A DNA stretch of 7,438 nt from Paenibacillaceae bacterium. GTDB taxonomy: Bacteria > Bacillota > Bacilli > Paenibacillales > NBRC-103111. Below the pieces are notes generated by a model. The model made no database searches and was not told the origin of the DNA. It saw nothing but the letters and a program-made list of their open reading frames with translations. The DNA lies in contig JAJFMO010000182.1 in assembly GCA_020697475.1 (NCBI GenBank), positions 1-7,438 on the forward strand, given 5' to 3'. Positions 5,372-7,438 of the stretch are shown piece by piece. Both the position numbers and the translations under genes were made by a program. The number at the start of each line of letters is the position of its first letter. The first letter of the stretch is position 1.

Positions 5372-6184
5372 ATGAGCGATTACGCCATGCCGGGCAAGTC
5401 GAAGCGGCTTCTGTGGTTCGTCTGGGCGTGCTGGAAATCCAACTTGCTCGGGGCTATGGAGTTTCGGCTTAGTTTTCTGCTGATGGCAGGTACCATGTTG
5501 ATCAACGACGTGGTTTGGATTATTTTTTGGGGGCTCTATTTTCGGCGTTTTCCAGTGGTCAACGGATGGGAGCTGCAAGATGTGATGATGCTGTGGGCCG
5601 TGTCGGCCGGAGGCGTCGGATTGATGTCTACCCTGTTCGGCAATTCCTCGCGGATTGCCGGCCTGGTTGTCAGCGGCCAGCTTGACGTCTACCTCTCCCA
5701 ACCGAAGCCTGTGCTGCTGCATGTGCTGATTAGCCGCATGTCGATCAGCGCCATCGGCGACGTCGCCTTTTCTTTGTTGGTGTACGGATTTTATGGGGAC
5801 CGATCGTTAATCGGGCTGGCGAAGTTTGGGCTGGCGTTGGCGCTGGCTACGTTGATCTTTATCTTTTTCACCGTTGTCGTCAATTGTTTGGCGTTCTGGT
5901 TAGGCGGTACGGACGGACTCAGCGCTCAGCTGTTTAACGCACTGGTGACGTTCACGACGTACCCGACCGGCATCTTCCGGGGCGCAGGCAAGCTTCTGCT
6001 GTTCACCGTTGTGCCGGCTGGCTTCATCAGCTATTTGCCGATCGGACTCCTGCGGGATGCGGACCCGCTATTCATGCTCGGTGTCGTGGGAGTAGTAGGG
6101 GTTCTGACGGTAGGTGGGATTTGGCTGTTTTATACGGGCTTGAAGCGGTATACCTCCGGGAATATGATGGGGCTGCGGCGGTAG
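5372..6184 (+). CDS. ABC-2 type transporter permease, second subunit (ABC2_membrane_6/DUF990-like)
   Basis: The second membrane subunit, 270 residues from the ATG at 5372. It has six or seven hydrophobic spans (near 33-56, 70-92, 127-146, 150-178, 185-203, 207-227 and 234-254) and a cytosolic element, VVSGQLDVYLSQPKPV (99-114), equivalent to the coupling stretch of its partner. It ends in a basic tail. I chose ATG 5372 because GGGGAG (5357-5362) stands nine bases before it. An ATG at 5324 would add 16 polar residues and overlap the previous gene by 17 bases; its AGGGGAG (5305-5311) is 12 bases away, so it remains possible. With the ATPase and first permease this completes a three-gene transporter behind the riboswitch. 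I found no clear intrinsic terminator after the stop codon. Confidence 0.9.
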   Translation: MSDYAMPGKSKRLLWFVWACWKSNLLGAMEFRLSFLLMAGTMLINDVVWIIFWGLYFRRFPVVNGWELQDVMMLWAVSAGGVGLMSTLFGNSSRIAGLVVSGQLDVYLSQPKPVLLHVLISRMSISAIGDVAFSLLVYGFYGDRSLIGLAKFGLALALATLIFIFFTVVVNCLAFWLGGTDGLSAQLFNALVTFTTYPTGIFRGAGKLLLFTVVPAGFISYLPIGLLRDADPLFMLGVVGVVGVLTVGGIWLFYTGLKRYTSGNMMGLRR

Positions 6185-6529
6185 GGTTGGTTGGTTCTAG
6201 GGTTGTTTAGGCTCCAGTGGCTTCTTTCCGATTCTCTGCGCCGTTTGGGTCATGAAAAAGTGATCATATAAGGTGGAGATGTGGGGATTCGTAAGGATTA
6301 GACTAACATAACGCCTTTTCGCGTCCTTATTTGATAGGATCAATGGTAGGGATCACAGTTAACGTCGTTTGGATACCTTATCCGGACTGTAGAGTAGAGC
6401 AAGCTTAGTATTTTCATCTAAATAACGTTGCAAAAAGACGTTATGAAGCGTTTGGAGAGAAAATTTGAAGAATTAGCGTATCGAAACAACCTTATTATGC
6501 GATAAGTCGAAGAAACGAATCGGCAATAG
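6185..6529. other. Non-coding stretch with nested inverted repeats, no gene seen
   Basis: No convincing gene lies here. Visible structure: GTGATC (6260-6265) with GATCAC (6351-6356), enclosing TAAGGA (6292-6297) with TCCTTA (6324-6329); then ATAACGT (6422-6428) with ACGTTAT (6438-6444); and CTTAT/ATAAG around 6491-6506. A 20-codon frame at 6443-6505 lacks a ribosome binding site. The nested repeats could form a structured leader or be operator half-sites; each alone is short enough for chance. Confidence 0.35.
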
Positions 6530-6570
6530 ACGTAAAATCCGATTGATTGACGATATGTTCGGATTTACGT
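6530..6570. repeat. 12-bp inverted repeat around the sulfatase promoter
   Basis: ACGTAAAATCCGA (6530-6542) and TCGGATTTACGT (6559-6570) are reverse complements over 12 pairs, with one extra A in the left arm and a 16-base centre. The -35 box lies in the centre and the -10 begins at the last base of the right arm. This looks like an operator for a dimeric regulator of the sulfatase gene; an RNA hairpin is less likely because transcription should start downstream of it. Confidence 0.55.
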
Positions 6571-6575
6571 ATCAT
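6547..6575 (+). promoter_or_regulatory. Sigma-A-type promoter of the sulfatase gene
   Basis: TTGACG (6547-6552) and TATCAT (6570-6575) each match the sigma-A consensus at five of six positions and are spaced by exactly 17 bases. The start would fall near 6582, giving a short leader of about 26 bases containing the AAAGGAG ribosome binding region. The promoter overlaps a 12-bp inverted repeat, which suggests regulation by a bound repressor or activator. Confidence 0.62.
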
Positions 6576-6607
6576 TTATCGAAAGGAGAGAGGTGGAAGA
6601 AATTTCA

Positions 6608-7438
6608 ATGTACCCTAATATTTTATGGCTGATGACCGACGAACAGAGGACGGATTCGTTGGGTTGTTACGGCAGCGCTTGGGCCAAGTCGCCCTACCTG
6701 GATCGTTATGCACGGGAAGGAGTTATTTTTCAAAATGCCGTAACCCCTGCTCCGGTATGCCAACCGGCCCGAACGGCCCTGCTGACAGGACAGTACCCGA
6801 ACAAAAACGGCGTCTGGTACAATGTGGGGGGGAAGAACAGCACGCCCTTGCGGCTGCTTGTCCCCCTCTTCGAGGAGGCCGGCTACCGCACGGCCAGCTT
6901 CGGGAAAAGCCACTATCACAATCCGCAGCGAAGAGCGTTCCAGACGGAATACCGTAAAGTGATGGGCGACGTCGTCAAATGGTCGGGATACAACGAGAAA
7001 TATCGGGAAGAAGACTTCGGAGCTGTGCATTATCCGCCAAAGCCTTATCCGTGGATTCTGGGAGGGACTTTCCCGGAGACGCTTTCCTTCAACGCTCCGC
7101 ATACGCCGGTCATCCCGCCGTATCCGTTCGATCAGTTGATTGCAAAGGAGGATATCCGCTATCCGGCGGAATCCGAGGGCCCGTCTTCGGGGTCGCCTAG
7201 GTGGATTTCCGAGACGTTGCGGTCGTTTGCCGATTCCGCGCACTTGACCGACGAACAGATCCGGGATGCCCGCCGTTATTATTATGGGGAAACCGCTTAT
7301 GTGGACTATCAATTCGGGGTATTGCTGGAATGGATGCAAGAGAGGAGACTGTTGGATAACACGATTGTGGTGTTTGTTTCCGACCATGGAACCCACATCG
7401 GCGATTACGGTTTGGTGCAGAAGCAAACTTTTTACAAT
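6608..7438 (+). CDS. Cys-type sulfatase, partial (C-terminus beyond the window)
   Basis: An open frame of 277 codons from the ATG at 6608 to the window edge, without a stop. It encodes a sulfatase of the alkaline-phosphatase superfamily, which hydrolyses sulfate esters after its cysteine is converted to formylglycine. Seen: N-terminal metal-site strand NILWLMTDEQR (4-14), modification motif C51-Q-P-A-R55 followed by TALLTG, GKSHYH (99-104) supplying the usual Lys and His, the second metal site SDHGTHIGDYG (258-268), and K272...Y276 in the KxxxY element. The second acidic ligand is Glu12 rather than Asp, and Gln52 is unusual in the C-x-P-x-R motif, although such variants occur. The start MYPNILWLM has no signal peptide, so the enzyme is probably cytosolic. 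A purine-rich ribosome binding region, AAAGGAGAGAGG, lies at 6582-6593. The substrate is unknown; sulfated sugars or choline sulfate are typical. Confidence 0.9.
   Translation, partial: MYPNILWLMTDEQRTDSLGCYGSAWAKSPYLDRYAREGVIFQNAVTPAPVCQPARTALLTGQYPNKNGVWYNVGGKNSTPLRLLVPLFEEAGYRTASFGKSHYHNPQRRAFQTEYRKVMGDVVKWSGYNEKYREEDFGAVHYPPKPYPWILGGTFPETLSFNAPHTPVIPPYPFDQLIAKEDIRYPAESEGPSSGSPRWISETLRSFADSAHLTDEQIRDARRYYYGETAYVDYQFGVLLEWMQERRLLDNTIVVFVSDHGTHIGDYGLVQKQTFYN

Noticed and set aside
6443..6505. 20-codon frame MKRLERKFEELAYRNNLIMR before the sulfatase gene
   Set aside because: No ribosome binding site; its ATG overlaps an inverted repeat, and the length is easily reached by chance.
6623..7426. 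Long open frame of 267 codons on the minus strand
   Set aside because: It lies fully antisense to the sulfatase frame, which carries clear catalytic and metal-binding motifs; the antisense translation shows no recognisable domain and no ribosome binding site was needed to explain it.
1..7438. CRISPR arrays, tRNA or rRNA genes, and intact insertion sequences
   Set aside because: I found no regularly spaced direct repeats, no tRNA-like cloverleaf or conserved rRNA strings, and no transposase frame in the window.

Overview
The window reads as a low-to-moderate GC Firmicute chromosome, most likely Paenibacillus, Cohnella or a relative. The reasons are strong AGGAGG-type ribosome binding sites, GTG/TTG start usage, intrinsic terminators, sigma-A-like promoters, and a typical Bacillales set of accessory genes (MmcQ/YjbR protein, tandem GNAT acetyltransferase, ABC-2 exporter, Cys-type sulfatase). 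The genus is inferred from style; nothing here proves it.

Layout. Bases 1-540 (minus strand) hold the start of a dual-specificity-phosphatase-like gene, cut by the window edge, and an MmcQ/YjbR-family gene upstream of it, probably one transcription unit. Bases 541-1913 are a more AT-rich block: an aldo/keto reductase (plus) converging on a small three-helix membrane protein gene (minus), with stop codons separated by one base. Bases 2120-2968 encode a two-domain GNAT acetyltransferase, preceded by a possible 16-codon leader ORF and a small hairpin. Bases 2969-3259 hold no convincing gene: a start-less hydrophobic reading frame (minus), a 37-codon ORF without a ribosome binding site (plus), and small hairpins.

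The most interesting part is 3260-6184. A promoter leads straight into an RNA that I read as a ykkC-family riboswitch aptamer (about 3303-3407), whose last helix shares bases with a strong intrinsic terminator (3395-3449). Just downstream are three genes: an ABC ATPase and two different ABC-2 permeases, a complete heteromeric transporter of the DUF990/ABC2_membrane_6 type. The architecture predicts a ligand-on switch: the ligand stabilises the aptamer, the terminator cannot form, and the transporter is made. The ligand class (guanidine versus the ppGpp/PRPP/nucleotide variants of the same scaffold) cannot be fixed by eye, and the substrate is unknown. A perfect palindrome lies between the ATPase and first permease genes.

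Bases 6185-6607 are non-coding, with several nested inverted repeats. They end in a strong sigma-A-like promoter wrapped inside a 12-bp inverted repeat, which drives a Cys-type sulfatase gene that runs off the right edge (277 codons present).
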